A DNA stretch of 64,000 bases from Chitinophagaceae bacterium UBA2791. Its GTDB lineage: Bacteria; Bacteroidota; Bacteroidia; Chitinophagales; Chitinophagaceae. The position numbers were made by a program, and so were the translations under genes. The stretch covers positions 57,911-121,910 of the forward strand of contig DEHV01000044.1 in NCBI GenBank assembly GCA_002352105.1. Direction: 5' to 3'. Positions 54,334 through 64,000 of the stretch are shown piece by piece; the first letter of the stretch is position 1, and each line of letters opens with the position of its first letter. The notes under the pieces were generated by a model that made no database searches, was not told the DNA's origin, and saw nothing but the letters and a program-made list of their open reading frames with translations.

Positions 54334-54589
54334 AATTCTCCATTTCGTAGATGAAATAACCTTTTTGCCTGATTGCCGATTCCCATTGAGGCCTTACGGA
54401 TTCAACATGACAAAATCTACAGGCTTCGGAATGCAGATCCTGTGCTCCCTCTCCCTTTGTTGCCAGGTATTCTTTTCCGTAGCCGTAAATTACGCCAGTA
54501 TTGTTTATTTCTGATGGAACAATAATATCAAAATGCATTATCGTTCCGTTTCTCCTGGTTACATAGGTGTCCCAGACTGCTACCTGCAT
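54326..54589 (-). CDS. DUF2024 family protein
   Basis: 87 residues from the ATG at 54587-54589 (ATG at 54614-54616 adds nine residues). VAVWDTYVTRRNGTIMHFDI at the N-terminus and LHSEACRFCHVESVRPQWES, with a CxxC-like Cys-Arg-Phe-Cys, identify DUF2024, a family with a solved fold but no known function. It overlaps yggS-like by 8 bases, so the two are coupled. Confidence 0.87.
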   Translation of the reverse strand: MQVAVWDTYVTRRNGTIMHFDIIVPSEINNTGVIYGYGKEYLATKGEGAQDLHSEACRFCHVESVRPQWESAIRQKGYFIYEMENCE

Positions 54590-54678
54590 TTCGTTTGTTT
54601 TATGTGTTTTGGGCATATTGTTATTGCCCCTGCCGCAGGGCAGGGGCGAAAAAAGATAAGGGGGGTATCGGGAGGTTT

Positions 54679-54912
54679 TTATCCCTTTACCTCTGCTATC
54701 GACGCCCCGAAATTGATATGGAGCACATTTCCGTTTGGCGTCACCAGGGCCGGAACGGATTTTACGCCGGCGTTTTCCGCTTCTGCTATCTTACCGCGGT
54801 TTTCGCCAATATGGATCACTTCGACATTGTCGGCGCCAATAAGGTTAATGATATCGTGTTCTGCGCTTACACATACAGGACATCCCGCATGATAAAAAAC
54901 TGATTTAGCCAT
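54679..54912 (-). CDS. Small thioredoxin-like protein
   Basis: 77 residues. A minimal thioredoxin/glutaredoxin fold with an N-terminal CPVC motif (FYHAGCPVCVSAEHD) and the cis-proline strand VKSVPALVTPNGNVLH. It lacks the C-terminal helix of full thioredoxins. First gene of the small minus-strand redox group with DUF2024, YggS and MarR. Confidence 0.82.
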   Translation of the reverse strand: MAKSVFYHAGCPVCVSAEHDIINLIGADNVEVIHIGENRGKIAEAENAGVKSVPALVTPNGNVLHINFGASIAEVKG

Positions 54913-55159
54913 GGTAGATAGATTTTATGCATTGGCAATATTGCCCGGACAAATATAGGAAGGAATCCTAACAAAATAAAAATTATTGAAAAATGCGCAT
55001 GCGCAAAACTGTTTTTCAGGGGGAATTTGAGCAGGTATTTTTTATTCCTGAATTCTCCGGCGAACAGATAAATTTGTGCGTAAAAGAACCCCTTGGAACA
55101 GCCGGGTTAACTTTCTTAACATCATATTATAGATTAATTCAGCGAAAATTTCTAATTTC

Positions 55160-55783
55160 ATGGCCGTAACCATGACCAACTACGCAGACGATAATGCGCT
55201 TATGAAAGCTGTGAAGCTGTATCAGCCTGAAGCGGAACTGGCTTTGTTTAAAAGGTTTTTCAGGCCCCTGTGTCTTTATGCTGATCGGTTGACCGGCGAC
55301 CTTCCTGCCGCTGAAGATATCGTTTCTGAATCTTTTATAAAGGCGTTTGCAAGAAGATCAGAGTTCCTGGGAACCGGTAATTTTAAGGCCTTCCTGTATG
55401 TGGCTACCCGCAATGCCTGCATCAATTACCAGAAAGCGAATAAAAAACAATCCAGCCTTGTAGAGCAGTTGGCTTACCTGTATGAGGGAGAAGATGGGCT
55501 TCCGGACCAACCGGTCCTTAGAAATGAAATAGTGTTTGCGGAATTGGTCCAATCTATCTATGAAGAAGTGGAAAGACTGCCTCGTAAATGCCGGAAAGTG
55601 TTTAAGATGGTATTTTTTGACTCGCTTACGACCGATGTTATTGCCGAACGATTGGGAATTAATCCCCAGACGGTACGTACCCAAAAAGCCAGGGCCCTGC
55701 AGTTGCTGAAAACCGAACTGCTGAAAAAGTATCATTTCCCCGCATATTCCCTGCTTATCGCCATCCTGAGCCTGGGTTGGTAA
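55160..55783 (+). CDS. ECF RNA polymerase sigma factor
   Basis: 207 residues. Region 2 (YADRLTGDLPAAEDIVSESF) and region 4 (RLPRKCRKVFKMVFFDSLTT, IAERLGINPQTVRTQKARAL), with a short hydrophobic end (YSLLIAILSLGW). Bacteroidota polysaccharide-utilisation sigma type. Together with the FecR gene and the STN-bearing SusC downstream it forms a transmembrane signalling line from the outer membrane. Confidence 0.93.
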   Translation: MAVTMTNYADDNALMKAVKLYQPEAELALFKRFFRPLCLYADRLTGDLPAAEDIVSESFIKAFARRSEFLGTGNFKAFLYVATRNACINYQKANKKQSSLVEQLAYLYEGEDGLPDQPVLRNEIVFAELVQSIYEEVERLPRKCRKVFKMVFFDSLTTDVIAERLGINPQTVRTQKARALQLLKTELLKKYHFPAYSLLIAILSLGW

Positions 55784-55817
55784 GCGAGGTAGCTTTTGAT
55801 ATATTTAATTAATTTAT

Positions 55818-55842
55818 AACCACCGTTTGCCGGTGGTTTTTG
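55818..55842 (+). terminator. Terminator between the ECF sigma and FecR genes
   Basis: AACCACCG (55818-55825) pairs with CGGTGGTT (55831-55838), then a T-run. It implies that the sigma gene can be transcribed alone and that fecR has its own or read-through transcription. Confidence 0.7.
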
Positions 55843-55982
55843 ATTTTGCTTCTTCTCTAAAAATGTTGATTATAAATTAGTTGTACTCATTCCGATGGAT
55901 GGGGCCTTGCCATTTACGGGGGAATTAAAATAATTCGTTAATTTTTTTTGGATGAAATGGTGTCTGCATTGTCTTTAAACAG

Positions 55983-57152
55983 GTGAAGTCTATTAAAATA
56001 ATATTACTGAACTATTTACGAGGCGATCTTTCCGGAAAGGAACAGGAGGAACTCAGGAGATGGATAGAGCGAAACGAAGACAATCGTTTGCTGTTTAACC
56101 GCATCAATGATCCTCGTTTGATGGCTGAGGCGCTCGAAAAGATGGATCAGATGGATGAGGAGGGCGTATGGAGAAAGATCGAGCTGGAACGTAAATTGCC
56201 AACGGCCGGACGGTGGTTTTCCGGCTGGATGCGATATGCCGCTATGATCTTGTTGGCGACGGGAGTGGGAGCGTATTTCTTTTTCTTCAACCGCACGGAT
56301 GCTCCGGACAATGACTTCCCCTCTACTGCTCAATATGTATTAGAAAACGATATTCAGCCGGGTACTGACGGGGCGATACTTACGCTTTCGGACGGCTCAA
56401 AAATAGTATTGGACAGCGCCGGCAACGGTGTTTTGTTTCAGGAAGGCAGCGCCAAAATAATAAAACAGGCCGACGGAGCATTGGTTTACAAAACTGAAAA
56501 GGGAAAGGCGGAAGAAGTATTGTTTAATACCCTTTCCACGGACAGGGGGAAACAGTTTTATGTTCAGTTGCCGGATGGCACGAGGGCATGGCTGAATTCC
56601 TATTCTTCCCTTTATTATCCCATGCAGTTTACAGGAAAGGAAAGAAGGGTGACAGTAACCGGCGAAGCATATTTTGAAGTGGCGCGGAATGCGGATATGC
56701 CTTTTATTGTTGTCGCTAACGGACAGGAAATATTGGCCTTGGGAACCAGTTTTAACATCAATGCCTACCACGACGAAGGGGCCGTTAAGACAACCCTGGC
56801 GAGCGGGTCCGTTAAAGTGAGTTCGGCCGTATCAGCTGTTACGCTTAAGCCCGGACAACAGAGTATCCTGTCTTCGAATGGAAACATGCAGGTCCAGGAA
56901 GCAGATGTTTCCCGGGTAATAGCCTGGAAAAATGGTTATTTTTCTTTTGTCAACGCCGATATAAAACAGATCATGCGCCAGCTTTCCCGTTGGTACGATG
57001 TAGATGTGGTGTATGAGGGAGAAACGCCAAAAGTGCAGTTTTCAGGAGAGATTGGCCGTTCCCTGACGCTGGGGCAGCTATTGGATATTTTGAATGAGAC
57101 CAGGATCCGTTACAGGTTGGAGAACAAAAGATTAATTATTATGCCTGGCTAA
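55983..57152 (+). CDS. FecR-family anti-sigma factor
   Basis: 389 residues from a GTG start. A cytoplasmic N-terminus, one membrane helix (about 84-102, YAAMILLATGVGAYFFFF), and a periplasmic FecR domain (LPDGTRAWLNSYSSLYYPMQ, VTVTGEAYFEVARN, LALGTSFNINAY) with the C-terminal DUF4974-like end (IMRQLSRWYDVDVVYEGE). It passes the SusC/STN signal to the sigma factor encoded just before it. Confidence 0.94.
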   Translation: MKSIKIILLNYLRGDLSGKEQEELRRWIERNEDNRLLFNRINDPRLMAEALEKMDQMDEEGVWRKIELERKLPTAGRWFSGWMRYAAMILLATGVGAYFFFFNRTDAPDNDFPSTAQYVLENDIQPGTDGAILTLSDGSKIVLDSAGNGVLFQEGSAKIIKQADGALVYKTEKGKAEEVLFNTLSTDRGKQFYVQLPDGTRAWLNSYSSLYYPMQFTGKERRVTVTGEAYFEVARNADMPFIVVANGQEILALGTSFNINAYHDEGAVKTTLASGSVKVSSAVSAVTLKPGQQSILSSNGNMQVQEADVSRVIAWKNGYFSFVNADIKQIMRQLSRWYDVDVVYEGETPKVQFSGEIGRSLTLGQLLDILNETRIRYRLENKRLIIMPG

Positions 57153-57303
57153 GGCATTTTATTACATGGGATCCCCAAAAAGAAAACCGGAAGACGCTAC
57201 CAACGCTTCCGGCCGGTCTGCTGTGAGGCAGATCATGTTTGGGTATTCCGATAATCAAAATTGCGTAGGATTGACTATTCTATAACCCAAACAAAGTAAA
57301 AGT

Positions 57304-60300
57304 ATGAATTTAACTGCTATGAACGGGGCCAAATCCTGTGGAGGAAATGCCCAAAAACTACTGCGGATTATGAAACTAACCGCGATTTTGCTGTTTGTGG
57401 GCTGCTTGCAAATAAGTGCTAAAGGCCTTTCTCAGAACATTTCGTTTGCCGGCGAAAATGTTTCCTTGGAGAAGGTTTTTCATAAAATCAAGCAGCAGAC
57501 CGGCTATGTATTTTTTTATCGTAACGATGATCTTTCCAGATCTAACAAAGTAACTGTTTCCTTTAAAGATGTTCCCCTGGAATCAGCTTTATCACAGTTA
57601 TTTCTGAATCAACCGCTTACCTATTCTATTAAGGGAAACACCATCATCGTTTCGGCTAAAAAAGCTGTTTCCGTGAAAGAAGGATCACAGAGCGTAGACG
57701 CGCCTGTGCTTATAGATATTACCGGTAGGGTGGTTGATGCCGACGGCAATCCCTTAGAAGGGGTATCAGTGGTCGTTGTAGGCCAGACCGGAGGCGTATC
57801 TACCGATGCCACTGGTCAGTTTCGTATCAGCGTTCCCAACGAAAATGCCAGGCTGAGGTTTAGCTATGTGGGATATGAATCCGTTGAGGTTGCTGTAAGG
57901 AATCAAACGGCTATCCAGGTTACGCTGACCGCTTCCACTTCTTCGCTGGACGACGTGGTGGTGATCGGTTACGGAACACAGTCGAAGAAAGACCTGACCG
58001 GGGCTGTGGGTTCCATTGGAGCAGCGCAGATCCAGGACAGGGCCATTCTTAATTTTGGAGAAGCAATGGCCGGCCAGATCGCAGGCGTACAGGTACAACA
58101 GACTAATGCAGCGCCCGGAGCGGGAATGAGCATTAAGATCAGGGGTATAGGTTCGCTGGGTAGCGCGGGCAATAACAATATGCCTTTATATGTTATCGAC
58201 GGAGTGCCGATTGACAATAGCTTGTCTGATCGTGGAGCGCAGGGCGCGGCCGATAGCTCGCCGGACCTTCCCGATAACCCCCTGGCTTCTCTTAACCCGG
58301 CAGATATTCAATCTATCGATATCCTTAAGGACGCTTCTGCTACCTCTATTTATGGAGCAAGAGGTTCCAACGGGGTGGTGCTGATCACAACAAAAATGGG
58401 CGTAAAAGGAAGAACAGTGGTGACTGCGAATATCAGCGCCGGTATGCAGCAAAATGCCCGTCAGATCCCCATGCTGAGCACTGCGGAATGGGTACAAAGA
58501 CAAGTCGATATCAGGAACTATAACTATGTTTACCTGAATGGCGTACGCCAGCCCGGCAGAGATGAATCCGATCCCAATTCCATGAGGCCTGCGGTAGGAA
58601 CGAAGATTCCTAATGAATATAAAAACCCTTCCTTGCTCTATGATGTGAACTGGCAGGATGCAGTTTACCGGAATGCGCCCATGACCAATTATCAATTATC
58701 GGCTTCCGGCGGAACGGACAATATGCGGTTTTATATTTCCGGCAACTATATCAACCAGGAAGCGGTGAACAGAGGCAAGGGGTATAAAAAATACTCGCTC
58801 AGGGGTAATATAGATGCGGATATTAATGACAAGATCAAGGTAGGATTCCGGATCGCTCCTTCCTACGCCATTAACAATATCCCTTCTTCGGGCGGTCTTA
58901 CGTATTATGGAGGGGTAAATGTGGCTGTTGTGACTACGCCGCCGATCTACCCGGTGTATAATCCCGATGGATCATATGCGTTCAGTTCCGATCAGACCCT
59001 AACCTACGACGATGGCACGCCGCCTTCTCTCCTGAACTTTTCCAACCCATTGGCATTAAGCGAGCTGTATAGCGCCCAGATGAAGAGGTTCAATACGCTG
59101 GGTACTTTCTTCACAACTGTTGACATCGCTAAGAACCTGGTGTTTAAATCCAGCATCAATGCGGATATCACCAATATTGTTACCGATCACCATACTCCTT
59201 CCCAGGTAAGCGTTGCCGGAAGAACCAGGTATGCGACTACGTTCAGCTCAACAGGCATTAACTGGAGCAATGAGAATACGCTGACCTATGACAATACATT
59301 CAACGATAAACATCGTTTAAATGTGCTGGCCGGTCTTACAGAACAAAAAGGGCAGTTCCAGTCCTTCGGCGTAAGGGTGCTTGATCTTCCCAATGACCTG
59401 GTGAATACGGTGAATGCAGGCACCCTGGATAACCGGAATGCGAACAAATGGCAATGGACCATGGCTTCTCTGATCGGAAGGGTTAACTATGTATTTGACG
59501 ACAAATACTATGTGACTGCAACAGTCAGAAGGGACGGTTCTTCCAAGTTCGGCTCTGATTCCAAATGGGGCACCTTCCCCTCGGCTGCCATTGCCTGGCG
59601 TATTTCCCAGGAAAATTTCATGAACTCAGTTCATGCGATCAGCGAATTGAAACTCAGAGCGAGCTATGGTTTGGTGGGTAACGACCAGATCGGTAATTAT
59701 GCTGCTCTCGGAGTGGTAAGCGCATCCAACGCTGTTTTCGGCGTTGGAGAAGGAAAGCAATTTAATGGGCTTATCGCCAACTCTCTTGCCAATCGCGCGC
59801 TCACCTGGGAACAAACAGAATCCTTTGATATTGGCCTGGATCTCGGCCTGTTCAATAACAGGCTGAATATTACTGCCGATTATTATAACAAGCTTTCTAC
59901 AGATATGCTGTTTGATGTTCCTGTTCCGAGTTTCACAGGGTTCCCTACCATGCCAAGAAACCTTGGCGCAGTGCGGAACACCGGTATTGAGCTGGCTATC
60001 GATTCCAGGAATATCGTCACTAATGATTTTACCTGGAGCACCAATTTCAATATTTCTTCTAACAAGAACAAGGTAGAAGCATTGAACCAGAATAATGATC
60101 CCATTCAGAGCATCAACTATGGCGTTGTAAACTCTGTTACCCACTATACCGAAGTTGGGCAGCCGATGTCTTACTATTATGGTTATATCTATGATGGAGT
60201 GTTTAAGGACTGGAATGAAGTGAATAGCTCTCCGATATTAGGAGGCGGGGTTGTCACTATTCCGGGGGATCCTAAATTAAGAGATATCTCCGGCCCGAAC

Positions 60301-60864
60301 GGCAGACCTGACGGGGTCATTGATACTTACGACAGGACCAATATCGGAAGCAATTTCCCTGATTTTATCTACGGTTTGACCAATAACTTCAATTACAAGA
60401 ACTTTGATTTTACCTTCCAGTTGCAGGGAGTACAGGGAGTACAGGCGTTGAACCTGATCAAAACTTCGGCGAATTATAAAAACGTAAGCGCGCTGTTCAA
60501 AGGCTATTGGAAATCAGAAACTGAGCCTGGAAACGGATACGATTTCCGCCCTGGCTATGCTCTTTACCAGGGAAATAACCCCTTGATCACCAGCTGGCTG
60601 GTTGAAGACGCTTCTTTCCTGAGGGTCAAGAATGTTACGCTTGGATACCGTTTCCCCAAATTGTTCGGAGGACAGGTAGTTAAAAATGCAAGGGCATATG
60701 TAAACGTTCAGAACCTGTTTACTTTTACCAAATACAAAGGATTTAACCCTGAAGTGAACACGGTAGAAGGCAGCGAAAGCACCGGTTCTTTAACGCCTGG
60801 TATGGACTACGGAACCTACCCGCTGATCAGGACATTTACCATTGGTTTGAACGTGAGCTTCTAA
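57304..60864 (+). CDS. SusC-family TonB-dependent receptor with STN domain
   Basis: 1186 residues. An N-terminal signal (LTAILLFVGCLQISAKGLSQ) is followed by an STN secretin-like domain (about 46-115, TGYVFFYRNDDLS) and a carboxypeptidase-regulatory-like domain (ITGRVVDADGNPLEGVSVVV). The plug has the SusC hallmark (VVIGYGTQSKKDLTGAVGSI and IRGIGSLGSAGNNNMPLYVI) and the barrel ends in FTIGLNVSF. The STN domain links it to the FecR protein upstream. With SusD it imports a glycan or other large ligand. The ligand is unknown, as no glycosidase is encoded in the unit. Confidence 0.96.
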   Translation: MNLTAMNGAKSCGGNAQKLLRIMKLTAILLFVGCLQISAKGLSQNISFAGENVSLEKVFHKIKQQTGYVFFYRNDDLSRSNKVTVSFKDVPLESALSQLFLNQPLTYSIKGNTIIVSAKKAVSVKEGSQSVDAPVLIDITGRVVDADGNPLEGVSVVVVGQTGGVSTDATGQFRISVPNENARLRFSYVGYESVEVAVRNQTAIQVTLTASTSSLDDVVVIGYGTQSKKDLTGAVGSIGAAQIQDRAILNFGEAMAGQIAGVQVQQTNAAPGAGMSIKIRGIGSLGSAGNNNMPLYVIDGVPIDNSLSDRGAQGAADSSPDLPDNPLASLNPADIQSIDILKDASATSIYGARGSNGVVLITTKMGVKGRTVVTANISAGMQQNARQIPMLSTAEWVQRQVDIRNYNYVYLNGVRQPGRDESDPNSMRPAVGTKIPNEYKNPSLLYDVNWQDAVYRNAPMTNYQLSASGGTDNMRFYISGNYINQEAVNRGKGYKKYSLRGNIDADINDKIKVGFRIAPSYAINNIPSSGGLTYYGGVNVAVVTTPPIYPVYNPDGSYAFSSDQTLTYDDGTPPSLLNFSNPLALSELYSAQMKRFNTLGTFFTTVDIAKNLVFKSSINADITNIVTDHHTPSQVSVAGRTRYATTFSSTGINWSNENTLTYDNTFNDKHRLNVLAGLTEQKGQFQSFGVRVLDLPNDLVNTVNAGTLDNRNANKWQWTMASLIGRVNYVFDDKYYVTATVRRDGSSKFGSDSKWGTFPSAAIAWRISQENFMNSVHAISELKLRASYGLVGNDQIGNYAALGVVSASNAVFGVGEGKQFNGLIANSLANRALTWEQTESFDIGLDLGLFNNRLNITADYYNKLSTDMLFDVPVPSFTGFPTMPRNLGAVRNTGIELAIDSRNIVTNDFTWSTNFNISSNKNKVEALNQNNDPIQSINYGVVNSVTHYTEVGQPMSYYYGYIYDGVFKDWNEVNSSPILGGGVVTIPGDPKLRDISGPNGRPDGVIDTYDRTNIGSNFPDFIYGLTNNFNYKNFDFTFQLQGVQGVQALNLIKTSANYKNVSALFKGYWKSETEPGNGYDFRPGYALYQGNNPLITSWLVEDASFLRVKNVTLGYRFPKLFGGQVVKNARAYVNVQNLFTFTKYKGFNPEVNTVEGSESTGSLTPGMDYGTYPLIRTFTIGLNVSF

Positions 60865-60900
60865 TCCGAAAACTATTTTTTGACAGACAAACTTATTAAT

Positions 60901-62394
60901 ATGAATCGTAACTATTATATCAAAAGAATGTCAGCGCTATTACTGTTGTTTTCAGTAATATCATTGAGTTCCTGTAAAAAATTCCTGGAAACAAAACAGT
61001 TTACCCAGTCGAATGAAGACCAGTTTTATAAGACTGCTACTGATTTTGAACAGGCTGTGGTGGGTATTTATGGAGCCTTTCGTAATATATACACGGCCAA
61101 TGGCTTTTTCTTTCTGTTCACGGATATGCGTTCGGACAATACTTCGGTCTATTCTCCGGGAGGCGCAGCGGGGCCGTTGTCTAAATCAGAGTTTGACGAT
61201 TTTACCCTGACCGCCAATACAGAACATATCAGCGCCTGGTGGAACAGCGCTTACAGGGTGATCGGCAGATGTAACGATGTATTGGAAAAACTTGAGGCGT
61301 CCGATATTGCCCAGAATTTAAAGGATGAATATACCGGGGAACTGAAAACCCTAAGGGCTTCGGCGTATTTTAACCTGGTCCGTTTGTTTGGCGGCGTTCC
61401 CTTAATACTGGGAAGATTTGAGAATATTGATGATGCCTATCAGAAGGGAAGGGATTCTGTTGATGATATCTATACTCAGATCGTGTCTGATCTTACATCG
61501 GCTACTTCTCTGTTAACTACTAACAAGAATACCGGCGATAAGACCGGCCGGGTTGATAAGGGTATTGCGCATACTTTGTTAGCAGATGTGTACCTGACAA
61601 GAAAGAACTTTCCCCTGGCTGCGACTGAGTTTAAAAAAGTGATCGATTTGAATCAATATGATTTATTGCCCAATTACCAGACTGTGTTTGCTCAGGGTCA
61701 GCAGGGCAATATAGAAACCGTTTGGCAGATCTATTTTCTGACTGGCGTAGCTGGTCTGGGAAATCATTTCCCTATCTATTATGCGCCCCTGAATAGCCAG
61801 AATGTGTTAACACAGCCCGGCACAGGAAATCCGTTCGGATGGTGTTCTCCTACCAACGATATCTATGACGCTTATGATCCTGCTGATACCAGAAGGGCTT
61901 CTATTTCTGTAGGTTTCACAGGACAGAACGGTATATATTATGACTTCAAGTACATCAATAACTACGTAGATCTTGCTTCAGGCACTGGCTCCGGCCTTTC
62001 GGGAAAAGACTGGTATGTGTACCGGTATGCTGATGTGCTCTTAAGGTATGCTGAAGCCTTGAATGAGGTGGAAGGTCCGGATAATGCTTATCAGTATATT
62101 AACCAGGTAAGGGCAAGGGCCGGTTTGGCTGATCTTTCGGGTCTTACCAAGGACCAATTCAGGGAAGCGGTGTACGAAGAAGAACGTCTGGAATCGCCTT
62201 TTGAAGGAAAACGTTGGTTCGATCTGAACCGTACAGACAGGACCCTGCAGGTAATGAATGCCAAGCTTACGACTTTTGATGATCCGAATACAGTTGGACC
62301 TGCTGTTGCGATCCAGGAACATCACAAGCTGCTGCCTATTCCTGCTCTTATCAGGGCAAATTCGCCGGCAGTTGATCAGAATCCTGGCTATTAA
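60901..62394 (+). CDS. SusD/RagB-family lipoprotein
   Basis: 497 residues from the ATG at 60901 (the TTG at 60880 is rejected). Lipoprotein signal with Cys25 (VISLSSCKKFLETKQ). TPR-like helical fold: NEDQFYKTATDFEQAVVGIY, LKTLRASAYFNLVRLFGGVP, the YRYADVLLRYAEALNEVEGP block and YEEERLESPFEGKRWFDLNR at the end. Surface ligand-binding partner of the SusC protein 36 bases upstream. Confidence 0.96.
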   Translation: MNRNYYIKRMSALLLLFSVISLSSCKKFLETKQFTQSNEDQFYKTATDFEQAVVGIYGAFRNIYTANGFFFLFTDMRSDNTSVYSPGGAAGPLSKSEFDDFTLTANTEHISAWWNSAYRVIGRCNDVLEKLEASDIAQNLKDEYTGELKTLRASAYFNLVRLFGGVPLILGRFENIDDAYQKGRDSVDDIYTQIVSDLTSATSLLTTNKNTGDKTGRVDKGIAHTLLADVYLTRKNFPLAATEFKKVIDLNQYDLLPNYQTVFAQGQQGNIETVWQIYFLTGVAGLGNHFPIYYAPLNSQNVLTQPGTGNPFGWCSPTNDIYDAYDPADTRRASISVGFTGQNGIYYDFKYINNYVDLASGTGSGLSGKDWYVYRYADVLLRYAEALNEVEGPDNAYQYINQVRARAGLADLSGLTKDQFREAVYEEERLESPFEGKRWFDLNRTDRTLQVMNAKLTTFDDPNTVGPAVAIQEHHKLLPIPALIRANSPAVDQNPGY

Positions 62395-62474
62395 GGAATG
62401 AATGATACGAGTTATGCCTGGTATCAACACATAATCTGAACGCTCGATAAAGAGCGAGAATGGTAAAAAGAAAA

Positions 62475-62506
62475 GCCGCCTCATGTTTTGAGGCGGTTTT
62501 TCTTTT
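62475..62506. terminator. Terminator between SusD and the convergent mannonate dehydratase
   Basis: CCGCCTCA (62476-62483) pairs with TGAGGCGG (62489-62496) followed by a T-rich run; the A-rich left side allows use from the other strand. Confidence 0.82.
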
Positions 62507-62620
62507 GGCGCCCGGTATGAACAACCTGGAGCGCTAACTCTTTTACCGGTTCTGATAGCGGAGGCCCTAGCTAAAGGCAAGCATCCATCCATCGGGAAGA
62601 TGGTTTATCTCCGCAGGAAA

Positions 62621-63847
62621 TTACAGCGATTTAAGAATGCCGAATTCCAGGCCTCTCAACTCGGCCAGTCCGCGTAAACGGCCAATTGCCGAATAGCCGG
62701 GATTGGTTTTCTTCCTGAGGTCGTCCAGCATCTGGTGGCCATGATCGGGGCGCATGGGAATGCTGATCTTTCTTTCCTGCATGAGCAGCGCTGCTTCTTT
62801 TACCACCTCGTACATATTGGCGTCTCCTTCGAGGTGATTGTCTTCGTAAAAATCGCCCAGCTCATTTCTCCTGGTGCTCCGCAGATGGAAAAAATTGATC
62901 CGGTCGCGGAATCTCCTGACCATGGCAGGCAGATCGTTGTCCGGTCTTACGCCAAAGGAGCCTGTGCAAAAGCATAACCCATTGCTTAGGGAAGGGACGG
63001 CCCTGATCAGCGCTTCAATATCTTCGGCTGTGCTTACCACCCGGGGAAGGCCTAAGATAGGATAGGGGGGATCGTCGGGATGAATGACCATTTTGGCGCC
63101 GGCTTCTTCGGCTACGGGTATGACGGCCTGTAAGAAATCAATAAGGTGTTTCCGGAGCTTTTCAGCGTCGATCCCCTTATATTTATCCAGGGCTTGCTGA
63201 AATTGCTCCAACGTAAAACTTTCCTCGCTCCCCGGCAGACCGGCAATAATATTGCGCTGAAGTTGCAGCTTTTCCTGGTCGCTCATCTGTTCAAACCTGA
63301 ATTGCGCGAGGGCCAGTTCCTCGTCGCTATATTCTTTCTCAGCTCCCGGTCTTTTCAGCATGAAGACCTCGAAAGCAACGAATGCCGCTTTTTCAAAGCG
63401 GAGCGCTTTTGACCCGTCTTCGACCTCAAAACTCAGGTCGGTGCGCGTCCAGTCCAATACGGGCATGAAATTGTAAGTGATGATCCTGACGCCGCAGGCT
63501 GCCAGGTTACGGATGCTTTTTTTATAGTTTTCAATATAGAGCAGGTAGTCGCCGGTCTGCGTTTTGATGGCTTCATGAACAGGGATGCTCTCCACAACAG
63601 ACCATTCCATCCCGGCATCGGCTACCTGGCGCTGCCTTTTTTGTATTTCTTCCACCGTCCATTCCTGTCCGTTGGGAATATGATGCAAGGCGGTTACGAT
63701 CCCGGAACAGCCTGCCTGCCTGATATCGGCCAAGCTTACCGGATCATTGGGGCCGTACCAACGCATGGTTTGTTGCATCCGGTATTTTCCATCGATTTTT
63801 TCCAGTGAAGGATTGTTTTTTAACGGGGAGCGCTTGTTTTCAGACAT
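62621..63847 (-). CDS. uxuA: D-mannonate dehydratase
   Basis: 408 residues from the ATG at 63845-63847. A TTG 20 codons upstream and an inner ATG (63776-63778, [13 protein letters not shown]) are alternatives. Dehydrates D-mannonate to 2-keto-3-deoxygluconate in glucuronate breakdown. The xylose-isomerase-like barrel shows [70 protein letters not shown] and [12 protein letters not shown]. The HPDDPP and PDHG parts hold metal and catalytic residues. Convergent with the SusC/SusD unit and not clearly part of it. Confidence 0.96.
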   Translation of the reverse strand: MSENKRSPLKNNPSLEKIDGKYRMQQTMRWYGPNDPVSLADIRQAGCSGIVTALHHIPNGQEWTVEEIQKRQRQVADAGMEWSVVESIPVHEAIKTQTGDYLLYIENYKKSIRNLAACGVRIITYNFMPVLDWTRTDLSFEVEDGSKALRFEKAAFVAFEVFMLKRPGAEKEYSDEELALAQFRFEQMSDQEKLQLQRNIIAGLPGSEESFTLEQFQQALDKYKGIDAEKLRKHLIDFLQAVIPVAEEAGAKMVIHPDDPPYPILGLPRVVSTAEDIEALIRAVPSLSNGLCFCTGSFGVRPDNDLPAMVRRFRDRINFFHLRSTRRNELGDFYEDNHLEGDANMYEVVKEAALLMQERKISIPMRPDHGHQMLDDLRKKTNPGYSAIGRLRGLAELRGLEFGILKSL

Positions 63848-64000
63848 AGCTGGGTTGTTTTTATGTGATTGAGAGTTGCTGTTTTGCCAGAAATGAAACG
63901 TTGACAATCTTTATAATATGCAAATGTATTGCGGGCTGGTCATATAGCATCAGGGGATTCTTTCTTTTCCGCTTTCAGAGATGTTTTCATTTTCTGCGAA

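Noticed and set aside
1..64000. CRISPR arrays, prophage modules, integrases or secretion-system clusters
   Set aside because: No regularly spaced repeats were seen, and no integrase or phage structural genes; the holin-like gene at 22830 belongs to a common envelope cluster.

Overview
The window reads as a chromosomal segment of a Bacteroidota bacterium, most likely Chitinophagaceae or a close relative. The evidence is a SusC/SusD pair preceded by an ECF sigma/FecR pair, TonB-dependent receptors with DUF4876 and DUF6850 partners, a two-component propeller kinase, Bacteroidota-type TAnnTTTG promoter boxes and weak Shine-Dalgarno sequences. The placement is inferred from gene content and family style; there is no rRNA in the window.

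Region by region. (a) 1-1743: the 3'-truncated end of a secreted DUF1080 protein and a sterol-desaturase-family membrane protein. (b) 1945-10153: a sulfate assimilation operon, cysH-cysD-cysN-cysE-cobA-cysJ plus a siroheme synthase fused to a TauE/SafE exporter. It is preceded by an unannotated 23-codon leader ORF with seven cysteine codons among its last ten, whose end folds into a hairpin. cysI is not present. (c) 10311-13002: methionine synthesis, metX divergent from osmC-metZ. (d) 13326-16340: membrane and stress-type genes (Fet4-like permease, YihY/BrkB, PNPOx-like protein, lipoprotein). (e) 16590-24143: an rpoN / sigma-54 activator / two histidine kinases operon, then a YtxH-holin-like envelope cluster and a lone receiver protein. 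(f) 24342-26201: a secreted CocE/NonD hydrolase. (g) 26297-28857: an IS3 remnant, tRNA-Lys(CTT) and an AT-rich block (ArsR regulator with two operator palindromes, AHSA1 protein, DoxX-like protein, beheaded YdeI-like gene) that looks acquired. (h) 28963-31279: a small outer membrane barrel, an MscS channel and about 800 bases of decayed sequence.

(i) 31408-39911: a same-strand locus of TonB-dependent receptor, DUF4876 lipoprotein, DUF6850 barrel, a gingipain-like (C25) protease carrying a HEAT-like C-terminal half, and an unknown secreted protein. (j) 40005-44230: a GH36-like glycosidase with a frameshift near its end, an esterase and an unknown lipoprotein. (k) 44287-48171: a LytTR regulator with its propeller-type histidine kinase. 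(l) 48406-50899: small genes including a DUF433/DUF5615 toxin-antitoxin pair and a GNAT acetyltransferase. (m) 51181-54912: catalase, a MarR regulator with a four-cysteine tail, YggS, DUF2024 and a tiny thioredoxin-like protein, all on the minus strand. (n) 55160-62394: ECF sigma, FecR, SusC with an STN domain, and SusD, a glycan-uptake unit with trans-envelope signalling. (o) 62621-63847: mannonate dehydratase, convergent with it.

The two most interesting points are the polycysteine leader in front of the sulfate operon (a plausible cysteine-sensing attenuator) and the protease/TonB/DUF4876/DUF6850 locus, which looks like a protein- or cofactor-scavenging uptake system.
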